Source: CAZLKN01 sp964560135
Lineage (GTDB): Bacteria; Actinomycetota; JAICYB01
Length of the DNA stretch: 64,000 bases
Direction: 5' to 3'
Assembly: GCA_964560135.1 (NCBI GenBank)
Contig: CAZLKN010000002.1
Location: forward strand, 1-64,000
Shown here: piece after piece, positions 9,160 through 18,328 of the stretch
How the letters are laid out: each line of letters starts with the position of its first letter
Numbering within the stretch: position 1 is the first letter of the stretch
Notes under the pieces: model-generated
Seen by the model: the letters and a program-made list of their open reading frames with translations, nothing else
What the model was told of the DNA's origin: nothing
The model's database searches: none
Position numbers and translations under genes: made by a program

Positions 9160-10364
9160 GCGGAACCTGTGTGCTGGCGTTCTCCGGGGGCCTCGACACC
9201 TCCGTGTGCGTCACATGGCTCAAGGAGACCTACGGTTTCGACGTGGTGGCCCTCACGGTCAACGTGGGCCAGGAGACCGAGCTGGAGGGTATCCAGCTGC
9301 GCGCAGAGGCCGCCGGTGCCTCCGATCTGGTCGTGGTGGACGCCCGCGAGGAATTCGTCACGGAGTTCTGCTGGCCGGCGCTCCGCGCCGGCGCGCTCTA
9401 CGAGGGACGCTACCCACTGGTCTCCGCCCTGTCCCGGCCGCTGATCGCTCGCCGGCTGGTGCGCCTGGCCCGCGAACGCGATGCGGTGGCCATCGCCCAC
9501 GGCTGCACGGGGAAAGGCAACGACCAGGTCCGCTTCGAGACATCGATCGCCGCGCTGGCCCCCGACCTGCGCATCGTGGCGCCGATCCGGGAGACGGGGA
9601 TGCAACGCGACCAGGCACTGGCGTACGCCAAGGAGCACGGCATCCCGGTGGTGGCCACCGCGGAGAAGCCCTACTCCGTGGACGAGAACCTGTGGGGCCG
9701 TGCCATCGAATCCGGCATCCTCGAGGACGCCTGGCAGGAACCACCCGAGAAGGACGTGTACGAGCTGACCCGTCCGCTGGCCGAGACGCCCGAGGACCCC
9801 CATGACGTCGTGATCGGATTCGAGCAGGGGATCCCCGTCACGCTGGACGGCGAGCGCCTCGCCCCCGTCGACCTGGTGGACCGCATGCAACGCCTGGCCG
9901 GGCAGCACGGGGTGGGGCGGATCGACATGATCGAGAACCGTCTGGTGGGGATCAAGTCCCGCGAGATCTACGAGGTGCCGGCCGCGCACGCCCTGATCAC
10001 CGCCCACCGGGACCTCGAGGACCTGACGCTCGAGCGTGAGGTCGGCCACTACAAGCAACAGGTCGAGGGCCGGTACGCGGAGCTCGTCTACTACGGGCAG
10101 TGGTTCTCGCCGCTGAAGCAGGCGCTGGACGCCTTCGTCGACGCGACCCAGGGGGCCGTGAGCGGTGAGGTCCGGCTGCGGCTGCACAAGGGGACAGCCC
10201 GGCCGGTGGGACGGCGCAGCCCCCACGCGCTGTACTCGCCGGAGCTCGCGACCTACGATTCCCACGCGGACGCCTTCCGGCACGACGCCGCCAAGGGGTT
10301 CATCGACCTCTGGTCGCTGCCCGTGCGCGTGTGGGCCGAGCGGCAGGGCGGGACGGACGCGTGA
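9156..10364 (+). CDS. argG: Argininosuccinate synthase
   Basis: Condenses citrulline and aspartate with ATP to argininosuccinate. The N-terminal ATP pyrophosphatase loop is AFSGGLDTSV, and the conserved substrate segments AHGCTGKGNDQVRFE and ENRLVGIKSREIYE are present. The 402-residue length is usual for the short bacterial type. The GTG start overlaps the argR stop (GTGA), and the stop overlaps the argH start. I see no internal promoter between argR and argG. Confidence 0.96.
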   Translation: MSGTCVLAFSGGLDTSVCVTWLKETYGFDVVALTVNVGQETELEGIQLRAEAAGASDLVVVDAREEFVTEFCWPALRAGALYEGRYPLVSALSRPLIARRLVRLARERDAVAIAHGCTGKGNDQVRFETSIAALAPDLRIVAPIRETGMQRDQALAYAKEHGIPVVATAEKPYSVDENLWGRAIESGILEDAWQEPPEKDVYELTRPLAETPEDPHDVVIGFEQGIPVTLDGERLAPVDLVDRMQRLAGQHGVGRIDMIENRLVGIKSREIYEVPAAHALITAHRDLEDLTLEREVGHYKQQVEGRYAELVYYGQWFSPLKQALDAFVDATQGAVSGEVRLRLHKGTARPVGRRSPHALYSPELATYDSHADAFRHDAAKGFIDLWSLPVRVWAERQGGTDA

Positions 10365-11752
10365 GTGGAGGTCCGACCTGGGCGAAGCGGCTCCCCGGGG
10401 GCCTGGCCCCCGAGGCGTGGGCGTTCCTGCACTCGCTGCCCCACGACCGGTTCCTGTGGCCCTACGACATCCGCGGCACGATCGCCCATGTCCACGGCCT
10501 CGAGGAGGCCGGGGTGCTCAAAGGGTCCGAGGCCCGGAAGCTGCGGCGCGAGCTCGATGCGATGGCCGCCCAGCCGGAGCTGATCTCCGACGACGACGAG
10601 GACGTCCACTCCGCCATCGAGCGCGTCCTGACCGAACGGCTCGGCCCGCTCGGGGCCAAGGTACACGCGGGCCGATCTCGCAACGACCAGGTGGCCACGG
10701 CGCTCCGCCTCTGGGCCCGCGACGAGATCACCGCGGTCCGGTCCGCGCTCGCCGCGGTGGTGGGCGCGCTGACCGAACGCGCCGCGCAGACCGTGGAGCT
10801 CCTCTGTCCCGGCTACACCCACCTCCAGCGCGCACAGCCGATCTCCGTCGGTCAGTGGCTGTGCGCCCACGCCTGGGCTTTCGTCCGCGATCTCGACCGG
10901 CTCGATGCCGCCTACCGCACCACGGACGTGTCGCCGCTGGGGGCGGGGGCCCTGGCCACCTCGACGCTCGGCATCTCCCCGGGCGTGGCGGCCGAGGCGT
11001 TGGGCTTCGACCGGATGTTCGACAACGCGATCGACGCGGTGTCCGACCGGGACTTCCTCGTCGACGGCGCCTACGCCTGCGCGATGACCCTGACGCACCT
11101 GTCCCGTCTGGCGGAGGAGATCGTTCTGTGGTCGACCGCGGAGTTCGGGTTCCTTCGCCTGCCCGACGCGTACGCCACGGGATCGAGCATGATGCCCCAG
11201 AAGAAGAACCCCGATGTGGGCGAGCTGGCGCGGGGACACGCGGGCCTCGCAGTGGGGGCCCTGACCGGGCTCCTCGTGACCCTCAAGGCGCTTCCGCTGG
11301 CCTACGATCGCGATCTGCAGACCGACAAGCAGCACCTCCGGTCCGTCTTCCCGGCCACGCGCATGGCTCTGGAGGCCACGTCCGGCCTCGTGCTTCAGAT
11401 GGGCTTCGACGCCGACCGGCTGGAGCGCGCGGCCGCGGACGATACGCTGCTGGCCACCGATCTCGCCGAGGCCCTCGTGGGCCGGGGCGTGCCCTTCCGC
11501 CGGGCCCACGAGCAGGTTGCGGGCCTCGCGCACCGCGCCACCGAGCGGGGGACGAGCCTCGCCGAAACCTTCGAAGCCGACCCGGACGCGCTCGCACCCC
11601 TCACCGCGGCCGATGTCCGCTCGCTGCTCGACCCGCGGAGGTCGCTGCAGCGCCGGACGGTGCGCGGGGGACCGTCGCCGAAGGACGTCCGTCGACAGAT
11701 CCGCTCACTCAACCGGATCGTCGAACGCCGGCTCGAGGGGCCTCAGACGTAG
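10361..11752 (+). CDS. argH: Argininosuccinate lyase
   Basis: Splits argininosuccinate into arginine and fumarate, the last step of the pathway. The superfamily signature is SSMMPQKKNPDVGE, and the upstream conserved segments GRSRNDQVATALRLW and HLQRAQPISVGQW are intact. The 463-residue length is normal. The GTG at 10361 overlaps the argG stop and gives a family-like N-terminus; a further upstream GTG would add ten unrelated residues. Its 3' end overlaps the convergent dehydrogenase gene by ten bases, so no stand-alone terminator separates them. Confidence 0.95.
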   Translation: MSGGPTWAKRLPGGLAPEAWAFLHSLPHDRFLWPYDIRGTIAHVHGLEEAGVLKGSEARKLRRELDAMAAQPELISDDDEDVHSAIERVLTERLGPLGAKVHAGRSRNDQVATALRLWARDEITAVRSALAAVVGALTERAAQTVELLCPGYTHLQRAQPISVGQWLCAHAWAFVRDLDRLDAAYRTTDVSPLGAGALATSTLGISPGVAAEALGFDRMFDNAIDAVSDRDFLVDGAYACAMTLTHLSRLAEEIVLWSTAEFGFLRLPDAYATGSSMMPQKKNPDVGELARGHAGLAVGALTGLLVTLKALPLAYDRDLQTDKQHLRSVFPATRMALEATSGLVLQMGFDADRLERAAADDTLLATDLAEALVGRGVPFRRAHEQVAGLAHRATERGTSLAETFEADPDALAPLTAADVRSLLDPRRSLQRRTVRGGPSPKDVRRQIRSLNRIVERRLEGPQT

Positions 11753-13014
11753 CCGCGGAGGCGGGCGACGTAGGCGACGCGCCGCACACCGAGCGCGAAG
11801 GCGGCGTCCCGGAACGAGGCGTTGCCGTAGTCCTCCTTGAATGTGACCACGTCGGCGAACATCTTCCTCATCACCTTCCCGAGCTCGGCGTTCACCCGGT
11901 TCTCTTCCCAGCGGTACTGCTGGATGTTCTGCGTCCACTCGAAGTACGAGACCGTCACCCCGCCCGCGTTGGCCATGATGTCGGGGATCACGGGGATACC
12001 GCGCTGCGTGAGGATCGCGTCGCCCATGGGGGTGACGGGGTGATTGGCGGCCTCGATGATCGCGCGGGCGGCGATCCGGTCGGCGTTGTCGGCGTCGATC
12101 ACCCCGCCGAGCGCGGCCGGGACGAGCCAGTCGACCTGGAGTTCGATCAGCTCCTCGTTGGTGATCGGTTCGCTGCCGGGGAAGTCCACCACCGATCCGT
12201 TCTCCTCCGCATGGTGCATGACCGCGGGGATGTCGAGGCCCGCCGGGTCGTGGACCCCACCCTGCACGTCGGAGACCGCTACGACCTTGGCGCCGCCGGC
12301 GGCATACAGGCGCGCCGCCCACGACCCTACGTTGCCGAAGCCCTGGATCGCGACGGTCGATCCCTTGAGGGGGACGCCGAGGTACCGGGCCGCCTCCTCC
12401 GTGGTGTACACGACGCCGCGGCCGGTGGCAGCCTCACGCCCCAGCGAACCACCGAGCTCCACGGGTTTGCCCGTCACGATGCCCGGGGTGTGGCCGTACC
12501 GCTGGCCGTAGGCGTCCATCACCCACGCCATGGTCTGCGCGTTGGTGTTGAGGTCGGGGGCGGGGATGTCCCGGTTCACCCCCAGCACGTAGGAGATGTT
12601 CAGCGTGAACCGGCGTGTGAGGCGCTGCAGCTCGGCGGTCGACATCGTCGAGGTGTCGCACTGCACACCGCCCTTGGCCCCGCCGAACGGCAGGTCCACG
12701 AGGGCCGTCTTCCAGGTCATCAGGGAGGCCAGCGCGCGGGTCTCGTCGAGATCGGCGCTGGAGTGGAAGCGGATCCCGCCCTTGTAGGGCCCACGGGCCC
12801 CGTTGTGCTGCACCCGGTAGCCCATGAAGACCGCCAGGTGGCCGTCGTCCATACGGACCGGCACCTGAACGGCGATCTCGCGGTAGGACATACGCAGCAC
12901 CGCCCGCATCTCGTCGTCCAGGCCGAGCCGCTCGGCGGCGAGATCGAAGAAGTACGTGACGGCCGCGAACGGGTTCGTCTCCGCCGGGGGCGTGAGCTCC
13001 GTGGAATCGGGCAT
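11743..13014 (-). CDS. gdhA: Glutamate (Glu/Leu/Phe/Val) dehydrogenase
   Basis: Interconverts glutamate and 2-oxoglutarate plus ammonium. The substrate-binding and catalytic lysine motifs GPYKGGIRFH and LPFGGAKGG lie in the N-terminal domain, and the Rossmann segment VAIQGFGNVGSWAARLY in the C-terminal domain. At 423 residues it belongs to the short hexameric class. Cofactor preference (NAD or NADP) is not clear. The ATG is preceded by a strong Shine-Dalgarno sequence (AGGAGG, about 7 nt upstream). The gene lies convergent to argH and divergent from mpg; glutamate is the arginine precursor, but the opposite strand argues against co-regulation. Confidence 0.9.
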   Translation of the reverse strand: MPDSTELTPPAETNPFAAVTYFFDLAAERLGLDDEMRAVLRMSYREIAVQVPVRMDDGHLAVFMGYRVQHNGARGPYKGGIRFHSSADLDETRALASLMTWKTALVDLPFGGAKGGVQCDTSTMSTAELQRLTRRFTLNISYVLGVNRDIPAPDLNTNAQTMAWVMDAYGQRYGHTPGIVTGKPVELGGSLGREAATGRGVVYTTEEAARYLGVPLKGSTVAIQGFGNVGSWAARLYAAGGAKVVAVSDVQGGVHDPAGLDIPAVMHHAEENGSVVDFPGSEPITNEELIELQVDWLVPAALGGVIDADNADRIAARAIIEAANHPVTPMGDAILTQRGIPVIPDIMANAGGVTVSYFEWTQNIQQYRWEENRVNAELGKVMRKMFADVVTFKEDYGNASFRDAAFALGVRRVAYVARLRGYV

Positions 13015-13045
13015 CGCCGGACCTCCTCAGTTGTTGCTGTGCGGC

Positions 13046-13051
13046 TATCAT
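13046..13051 (+). promoter_or_regulatory. Putative -10 element for mpg (leaderless)
   Basis: TATCAT ends 8 nt before the GTG start of the glycosylase gene, and no Shine-Dalgarno sequence is present. No good -35 is visible. The spacing fits a leaderless or nearly leaderless transcript. Confidence 0.4.
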
Positions 13052-13059
13052 GACCCGTC

Positions 13060-13698
13060 GTGGACCGCCTCAGCGAACCGGACCCCACCTCCGCGCTCCC
13101 GCGAAGCTTCTACGAGCGGCCCGTGGACGTCGTCGCACGCGAGTTGCTGGGCTGTCACCTCGTCCACAGCACCTGCCACGGTGCGATCGGCGGTCGCATC
13201 GTGGAGACCGAGGCCTACGGGGGCCCGGGGGATCCCGGCTCCCACGCCGACCGTGCACCCGGGGGCCGGGCGCGGATCATGTTCGGCCCCCCGGGCATCG
13301 CGTACGTGTACTTCACCTACGGGATGCACCACTGCGTGAACGCCGTGACCGCTCCCGAAGGGACGGCGAGCGCGGTGCTGTTGCGAGCGATCGAACCCGT
13401 CTGGGGGATCGAGGCGATGCGGGCCGCCGGAGCGCCCGCATCCCTGCCGGACCGCAAGCTCGGTGCCGGGCCGGGACGGCTCTGCCGCGCCCTCGGCATC
13501 GATCGGCGGTTGAACGGAGCGGACCTGGTGAAGGGGGATCTGCGGATCCTGGCTTCGCCGTCACGACCGGGTGAGGTACGGGCCGGGGTCCGGGTGGGGC
13601 TGACCGTGGACGACCACCGCGAATGGCGGTTCTGGCTGCCGTCGGTCTCGGTGAGCCGCGGGCGGGGGCAGCCGGGCGGCGGAGCCCGACAACGCTAG
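13060..13698 (+). CDS. mpg: 3-methyladenine DNA glycosylase (AAG/MPG family)
   Basis: Base-excision-repair enzyme that removes alkylated and deaminated purines. The family hallmarks are FYERPVDVVARELLG near the N-terminus, the catalytic region GRIVETEAYGGPGDPGSHA containing the water-activating glutamate, and VYFTYGMHHCVNAV. The 212-residue length is normal. The gene is preceded by a compact 45-bp divergent spacer shared with gdhA. The stop TAG lies in a CTAG tetramer that also provides the stop of the convergent PBP gene. From memory, M. tuberculosis has mpg beside tyrS as well (Rv1688-Rv1689). Confidence 0.93.
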   Translation: MDRLSEPDPTSALPRSFYERPVDVVARELLGCHLVHSTCHGAIGGRIVETEAYGGPGDPGSHADRAPGGRARIMFGPPGIAYVYFTYGMHHCVNAVTAPEGTASAVLLRAIEPVWGIEAMRAAGAPASLPDRKLGAGPGRLCRALGIDRRLNGADLVKGDLRILASPSRPGEVRAGVRVGLTVDDHREWRFWLPSVSVSRGRGQPGGGARQR

Positions 13699-16349
13699 CA
13701 GTTGGTGGGTTGGTACCAGACGGTCACCGTCGAGCCGGTTTTCGCCTGGGTCCCACCCGACGGGCTCTGCTTCCAGATCCGGCCCGACTCGGCCGCGCCG
13801 GAGGGATCACACTCACGGACGGTGCCCATCTGGAACCCTGCGCGCTGCAACTCCGAGTTCGCCCTCGCCCGGGACTCACCGACGACGTCGGGTACGGTGG
13901 CCATCGTGGCCTCGCCACCGCCCCCGGAGTCGCCGTTGTTCGGTGGCTGCGGCGTGGGCACGGCCCCCTCCTCGAGCTCGGGTGGCGTGGGGGAGGGGAG
14001 CTCGTTGACCGAGAGGCAGATGGTCACCGTGGTGCCACTGAAGGCATCCTCGCCGCCGGTGGGACTCTGGCGCACGACCAGGCCCTCGTCCGCGCCACGG
14101 GCCAGGCACAGCGTCTCGGCGACCCCGAAGCCGGCCGCCGTCAGGGCCGAGACCGCCTCGTCGCGGGTCAGGCCCACCACGCCGGGCACGGATGCGAGCT
14201 CCGGTTCGGGCGTGGCGGTGTCGGAGAAGAAGATCGACCTCGGGGGCGGGGTGAAGCGTTCCACGGGTATGCCGTCCAGCGCCTTCGTCATGAAGTACTG
14301 CCACAGCATCGAGGGGAACGATCCGCCGACGACGCGGAAGGGGTACCCGTTGCCGGGCACCATCGAGTCGATCTCCAATCGTCCGTTGCGTTCCACGAGC
14401 AGAGGGTTGCCGACCCACACCGCCGCGGTGAGCTGCGGGACGTAGCCCACGAACCAGGCGTCGCGCCATTGCTGGGAGGTCCCCGTCTTCCCGGCTGAGG
14501 GACGTCCGAGGCGCGCCCGGGTGCCGGTGCCCCGCCGGACGACCTGTTCGAGCACGTGGGTGACCGCCCGGGCGACGCCCGCGGACAGCACCCGCTCCTG
14601 CGGCTGGTCGGCTTCGTAGAGCGTCCGGCCCTCGCCGTCGGTGATCCGGGCGACGGATGTGGGCTCCACCCGGACGCCGTCGTGGGCGAACACGGAGTAG
14701 GCCGTGGCCATCTCGAGCGGTGAGACCTCCTTGGCCCCCAGAGCGATGGAGGGGACGCTGTCGGCAGGCGTGCACTCCCCGGTGCGGTTGAAGTCGTCAG
14801 AATCGCACAGGTCCTGCAGCTCCTCCCTGGTGGGGAAGGAGATCCCCATGCGACGCGCGAGGTCGGCCACGCGTCCGGCGCCGAGGATCGCATCACCCTC
14901 GCCCACGCCGTCGATCTCCAGACGCGCGTACGCGGCGTTCACCGACCGGACGGTCGCCTCGATGAGGTTCATCCCACCTCCGCCGGATCCCTCGTAGTTC
15001 CGCACGTTCCAGACCCCGCCCGGGTAGGTGTGCGTGAAGGGGGACCCGCTGAAGGTGCGGTTGAGCGACACGCCGCGCTCGAGAGCCGCGGCGAGCACGA
15101 AGGGCTTGAAGGAGGACCCCGGCTGCCTCCCGGATCCGCCCCCGAACTCTCCGAGCGCGAGGTTCAGTTTCGCGATGCGGCACAACGCGGGAAGCTCGTC
15201 GTCGGGGATCCCTTCACAGTCGGGGTAGTAGTCACGTCCCCCGGCCACGGCCCGGATGTATCCGGTGGAGGGCTCGACGGCGGTGATCGCCGCCGACAGC
15301 TGGGTCAGGTCGTCGGGCAGGACCTTCTGGATCGCCTCGTCCGCGGCGTCCTGGACCTTCGGGTCGAGGGTGGTGTAGATCCTCAAGCCACCCCGGTACA
15401 CGCTCTTGGACCGTTCTTCGAAGGTCTCGCCGAGGAAGTCGAACCGGGGATCCAGCAGGTTCACGCCGGGGCTCCGGAGGACACCGAGCTGCCGCAGGAC
15501 CATGTCCACGAAGTAGGGATAGTGCCATTCGCTCTCCCCCCTCGGTTGGAGCTCGAGCTCCTCCTGCGCCGCCGTCTCGGCCTCCTGGGGGGACACGAAG
15601 CCCAGCTCGGTCATCTTCGACAGAACGAGGTTCCGGCGCGACGTCCCGGCGCGGAGACGGTCGGTTCGCCGTTCCGGCGGGTCGCCGTCCCGGACGTCGT
15701 AGCGTCCGGGCTCGTGGATCAGGCCGGCGAGGAACGCGGCTTCGCCCAGGGTCAGCTCGCTGACCTCCTTGCGGAAGTACGACCGCGCGGCGGTCTGGAT
15801 CCCGTAGACGCCTCGTCCGAAGTAGATGGTGTTCAGGTACATCTCGAGGATCTCGGGCTTTTCGTAGCGCTGTTCGAACTGGAAGGTGACCCTGGCCTCG
15901 GCGAGCTTGCGCTCCATCGTGCGGGCGGGCCGCGGAAAGTAGAGGTTCTTGACGAGCTGCTGGGAGACGGTGGATCCTCCCTCCACCCGCCCGTCGTCCG
16001 GCCGGCTCACGTTGCGGAGCAGTGCCCGTGTGATCGCGCGCAGGTCGATCCCGCGATGCTGCCAGAACCGCTCGTCCTCGACGGCCACGACGGAGTCCTG
16101 GACGTGCTGGGGGATGGCCTCGAGGCGGACGATGTCGCGATTGATCTCCCCGTGCAGGTTGGCGATCAGGGTGCCGTCGGCGGCGTAGATCTTGGTGGAT
16201 GCGATGTTGAGTCGCTCCAGAGCCTCCTGGGTGGACAGGGGCTCGAGTTGCCCGCAGGCGGACGCCAGCAGGGCGAGCACGACGAGCCCGACCGCTGTTC
16301 GCACGGGGGTCGGACGGCGACGGCCCAGAGAGAGCCTACGCTTCAGCAC
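13695..16349 (-). CDS. Class A penicillin-binding protein with two PASTA domains
   Basis: Bifunctional peptidoglycan polymerase (glycosyltransferase plus DD-transpeptidase) anchored outside the membrane, 884 residues. A short basic N-terminus and hydrophobic stretch end in LLASAC (Cys32), a lipobox-like site unusual for this class. The GT51 domain has the catalytic EDERFWQHRG (Glu91). The transpeptidase has SSFK (Ser412), SVN (469-471) and KTGT (621-624). Two PASTA domains follow (about 735-795 and 825-884), separated by a Pro/Gly/Glu linker. The GTG start is the only one before the hydrophobic segment. It resembles actinobacterial PonA-type enzymes. It is divergent from tyrS across 46 bp. 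Confidence 0.93.
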   Translation of the reverse strand: MLKRRLSLGRRRPTPVRTAVGLVVLALLASACGQLEPLSTQEALERLNIASTKIYAADGTLIANLHGEINRDIVRLEAIPQHVQDSVVAVEDERFWQHRGIDLRAITRALLRNVSRPDDGRVEGGSTVSQQLVKNLYFPRPARTMERKLAEARVTFQFEQRYEKPEILEMYLNTIYFGRGVYGIQTAARSYFRKEVSELTLGEAAFLAGLIHEPGRYDVRDGDPPERRTDRLRAGTSRRNLVLSKMTELGFVSPQEAETAAQEELELQPRGESEWHYPYFVDMVLRQLGVLRSPGVNLLDPRFDFLGETFEERSKSVYRGGLRIYTTLDPKVQDAADEAIQKVLPDDLTQLSAAITAVEPSTGYIRAVAGGRDYYPDCEGIPDDELPALCRIAKLNLALGEFGGGSGRQPGSSFKPFVLAAALERGVSLNRTFSGSPFTHTYPGGVWNVRNYEGSGGGGMNLIEATVRSVNAAYARLEIDGVGEGDAILGAGRVADLARRMGISFPTREELQDLCDSDDFNRTGECTPADSVPSIALGAKEVSPLEMATAYSVFAHDGVRVEPTSVARITDGEGRTLYEADQPQERVLSAGVARAVTHVLEQVVRRGTGTRARLGRPSAGKTGTSQQWRDAWFVGYVPQLTAAVWVGNPLLVERNGRLEIDSMVPGNGYPFRVVGGSFPSMLWQYFMTKALDGIPVERFTPPPRSIFFSDTATPEPELASVPGVVGLTRDEAVSALTAAGFGVAETLCLARGADEGLVVRQSPTGGEDAFSGTTVTICLSVNELPSPTPPELEEGAVPTPQPPNNGDSGGGGEATMATVPDVVGESRARANSELQRAGFQMGTVRECDPSGAAESGRIWKQSPSGGTQAKTGSTVTVWYQPTNC

Positions 16350-16395
16350 CCTATACTGCTACCACACGGAACCGACTTTCGAAGGCGATCCGGCA

Positions 16396-17604
16396 ATGTC
16401 CATCCCTGTTGACGACCAGTGGCGCACCCTGTCCGCGAAGGCTGCGGAGGTGGTCCCCGAGGACGAGTTCCGGGTGAAGCTCGGCCTGGGACGCCCCCTG
16501 CGGGTCAAGCTCGGCTGCGATCCGACCGCCGAGCATGTCCATCTCGGATGGGCGGTCGTCCTCCGGCAGCTGCGGCGGTTCCAGGATCTCGGCCACACAG
16601 CGGTGCTGATCGTAGGCGATTTCACGGCCCGGATCGGTGATCCCTCGGGCCAGGACAAGACCAGGCCGATGCTGTCGAAGGAGCAGGTGGACGGCTACGC
16701 GAAGCGGTTGCTCGGCCAGTTCGAGCTCGTCCTGGACCCGGGGAGTCTCGAGGTCCGCTACAACTCGGAGTGGCTGGAGACGCTGTCCACGCAGGGGCTC
16801 CTGGAGCTCGCTTCCCATTACACGATCGCCCAGATGCTGCAACGCGACGACTTCGCCGAGCGCTACGCGGGCGGCATCCCGGTTACGATCCGTGAGTTCC
16901 TCTACCCGCTGCTCCAAGCCTACGACTCGGTTGCGGTGGAGGCGGATGTGGAGATCGGCGGGACCGACCAGCACTTCAACCTGATGGTCGGCCGCCATGT
17001 GCAGCGCGCGTACGGCCAGGAACCCCAGGCGGTCCTGACCATGCCTCTGCTCGAGGGCACGGACGGTGTGAAGAAGATGTCACAGAGTCTCGGCAACTAC
17101 GTGGCGATCACCGAACCTCCCGCGGAGATGTTCGGCAAGCTGATGCGCGTCCCGGACGGATTGCTGGACAAGTACCTCCTGCTCGCCACGGAGCTCAGCC
17201 CGGAAGAGGTGGACGCGGTCACCCGGCAGGTGGGCTCCGGCGACCTGCGCCCCGAGCAGGCCAAGCGCCGGCTGGCCGAGGAGGTCGTGGCGATCTACCA
17301 CGGCCCGGAAGAGGCTGCTGCGGCCCGCGAGCGGTTCGACCTGATCTTCACGTCCCACGAGATCCCGGCCGACGTCCCCGAGGTCGCGGTCCCGGACGAC
17401 TGCCGCAACGGGGTCCTCGTCCACCTGCCGAAGCTCATGAAGGCCGTGGGGCTGGCACCGTCCACGACGCAGGCGCGCCGGCTCGTCGAACAGGCCGGCG
17501 TCCGCCTCGACGGCGAGGTGCTCTCCGACGAGGAGGTTCCGTACGAGCGGCTGCAGGGCAGGGTCCTGCAGGTGGGTAAGCGACGCTTCGCGCGGGTGGT
17601 GTGA
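16396..17604 (+). CDS. tyrS: Tyrosyl-tRNA synthetase (TyrZ-type)
   Basis: Class I synthetase charging tRNA-Tyr, 402 residues. The HIGH-equivalent is HVHLGW (from His47). The second signature reads KKMSQS rather than KMSKS. A C-terminal S4 RNA-binding domain (about 340-402, with STTQARRLVEQAGVRL) is present. The conserved GGTDQHFNLMVGR segment supports tyrosine specificity. The ATG is preceded by GAAGG at suitable spacing; a possible -10 TATACT lies at 16352-16357. The gene is followed after one base by a TPR gene, as in mycobacteria where tyrS lies near a TPR gene. Confidence 0.94.
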   Translation: MSIPVDDQWRTLSAKAAEVVPEDEFRVKLGLGRPLRVKLGCDPTAEHVHLGWAVVLRQLRRFQDLGHTAVLIVGDFTARIGDPSGQDKTRPMLSKEQVDGYAKRLLGQFELVLDPGSLEVRYNSEWLETLSTQGLLELASHYTIAQMLQRDDFAERYAGGIPVTIREFLYPLLQAYDSVAVEADVEIGGTDQHFNLMVGRHVQRAYGQEPQAVLTMPLLEGTDGVKKMSQSLGNYVAITEPPAEMFGKLMRVPDGLLDKYLLLATELSPEEVDAVTRQVGSGDLRPEQAKRRLAEEVVAIYHGPEEAAAARERFDLIFTSHEIPADVPEVAVPDDCRNGVLVHLPKLMKAVGLAPSTTQARRLVEQAGVRLDGEVLSDEEVPYERLQGRVLQVGKRRFARVV

Positions 17605-17605
17605 G

Positions 17606-18328
17606 ATGCGGTCTGACCACGGACGTGGTGGGGGAGGACGCGGGACGCCTCCGCCCCGACGGAAACCCAGGCCCCCGACCGGCGGCACCGCGGGTCTTCC
17701 CCGCGAGATCGCGCGCGAGATCGATGAGATCGCGCATCACGGCAAGGCCAAGCAGGTCAAGGAGGCCGTCGCGGAGGCATCGACCCTGTTCGAGGACGGA
17801 TCCTACGCCGAGGCGCTCGCTCCGCTGCTGCGGGCGAAGACGGACGCCCCTCGCGCGGGGGCCGTGCGGGAGATCCTCGGCCTCGTCTACTACCGGCTCG
17901 GTCGGTGGCGCGAGGCCGCCCGGGAGCTCGCCGCGTACCGGCGCCTTTCGGGCCGCCGGGACCAGGACCACCTCTACGCCGACTGCGAGCGCGCCCTCGG
18001 CAAGCCGGACCGGGCCGTGGAGATCCTGGAGGACCTCCCCACCGACCGGCTGGACGAGGAGACCCACATCGAGGCTCTCGTGGTCCTCGCCGGCGCTCTC
18101 GGGGATCTGGACCGTCCCGGGGAGGCCGTGGAACGGCTCCTGGGGGGGCCCGTCCAGCCGGCGGAGGTGATGGGACATCACCTCCGCCTCTGGTACGCGC
18201 TGGCCGACGCCTTGGAGCGGGACGGGCGCCGTCCGGAGGCCCGCGGCTGGTGGGACGCGATCTACGCCGAGGATCCCGATTTCTTCGACGTGGAGAGCCG
18301 GCGTCTGGGGCTCAGGTCGTCGGGCTAG
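17606..18328 (+). CDS. Tetratricopeptide-repeat protein
   Basis: Cytoplasmic 240-residue protein with no signal peptide. A basic, Pro/Gly-rich N-terminus (about 1-28) is followed by helical repeats with TPR character, for example AEALAPLLRAKTDAP, LVYYRLGRWREAARELAAY and WYALADALERDGRRPEARGWW. TPR arrays bind partner proteins; the partner is unknown. It starts one base after tyrS, so it is probably co-transcribed. The position matches Rv1691, the TPR gene near tyrS in M. tuberculosis (from memory). Its 3' end overlaps the convergent MBL gene by 17 bases. Confidence 0.75.
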   Translation: MRSDHGRGGGGRGTPPPRRKPRPPTGGTAGLPREIAREIDEIAHHGKAKQVKEAVAEASTLFEDGSYAEALAPLLRAKTDAPRAGAVREILGLVYYRLGRWREAARELAAYRRLSGRRDQDHLYADCERALGKPDRAVEILEDLPTDRLDEETHIEALVVLAGALGDLDRPGEAVERLLGGPVQPAEVMGHHLRLWYALADALERDGRRPEARGWWDAIYAEDPDFFDVESRRLGLRSSG

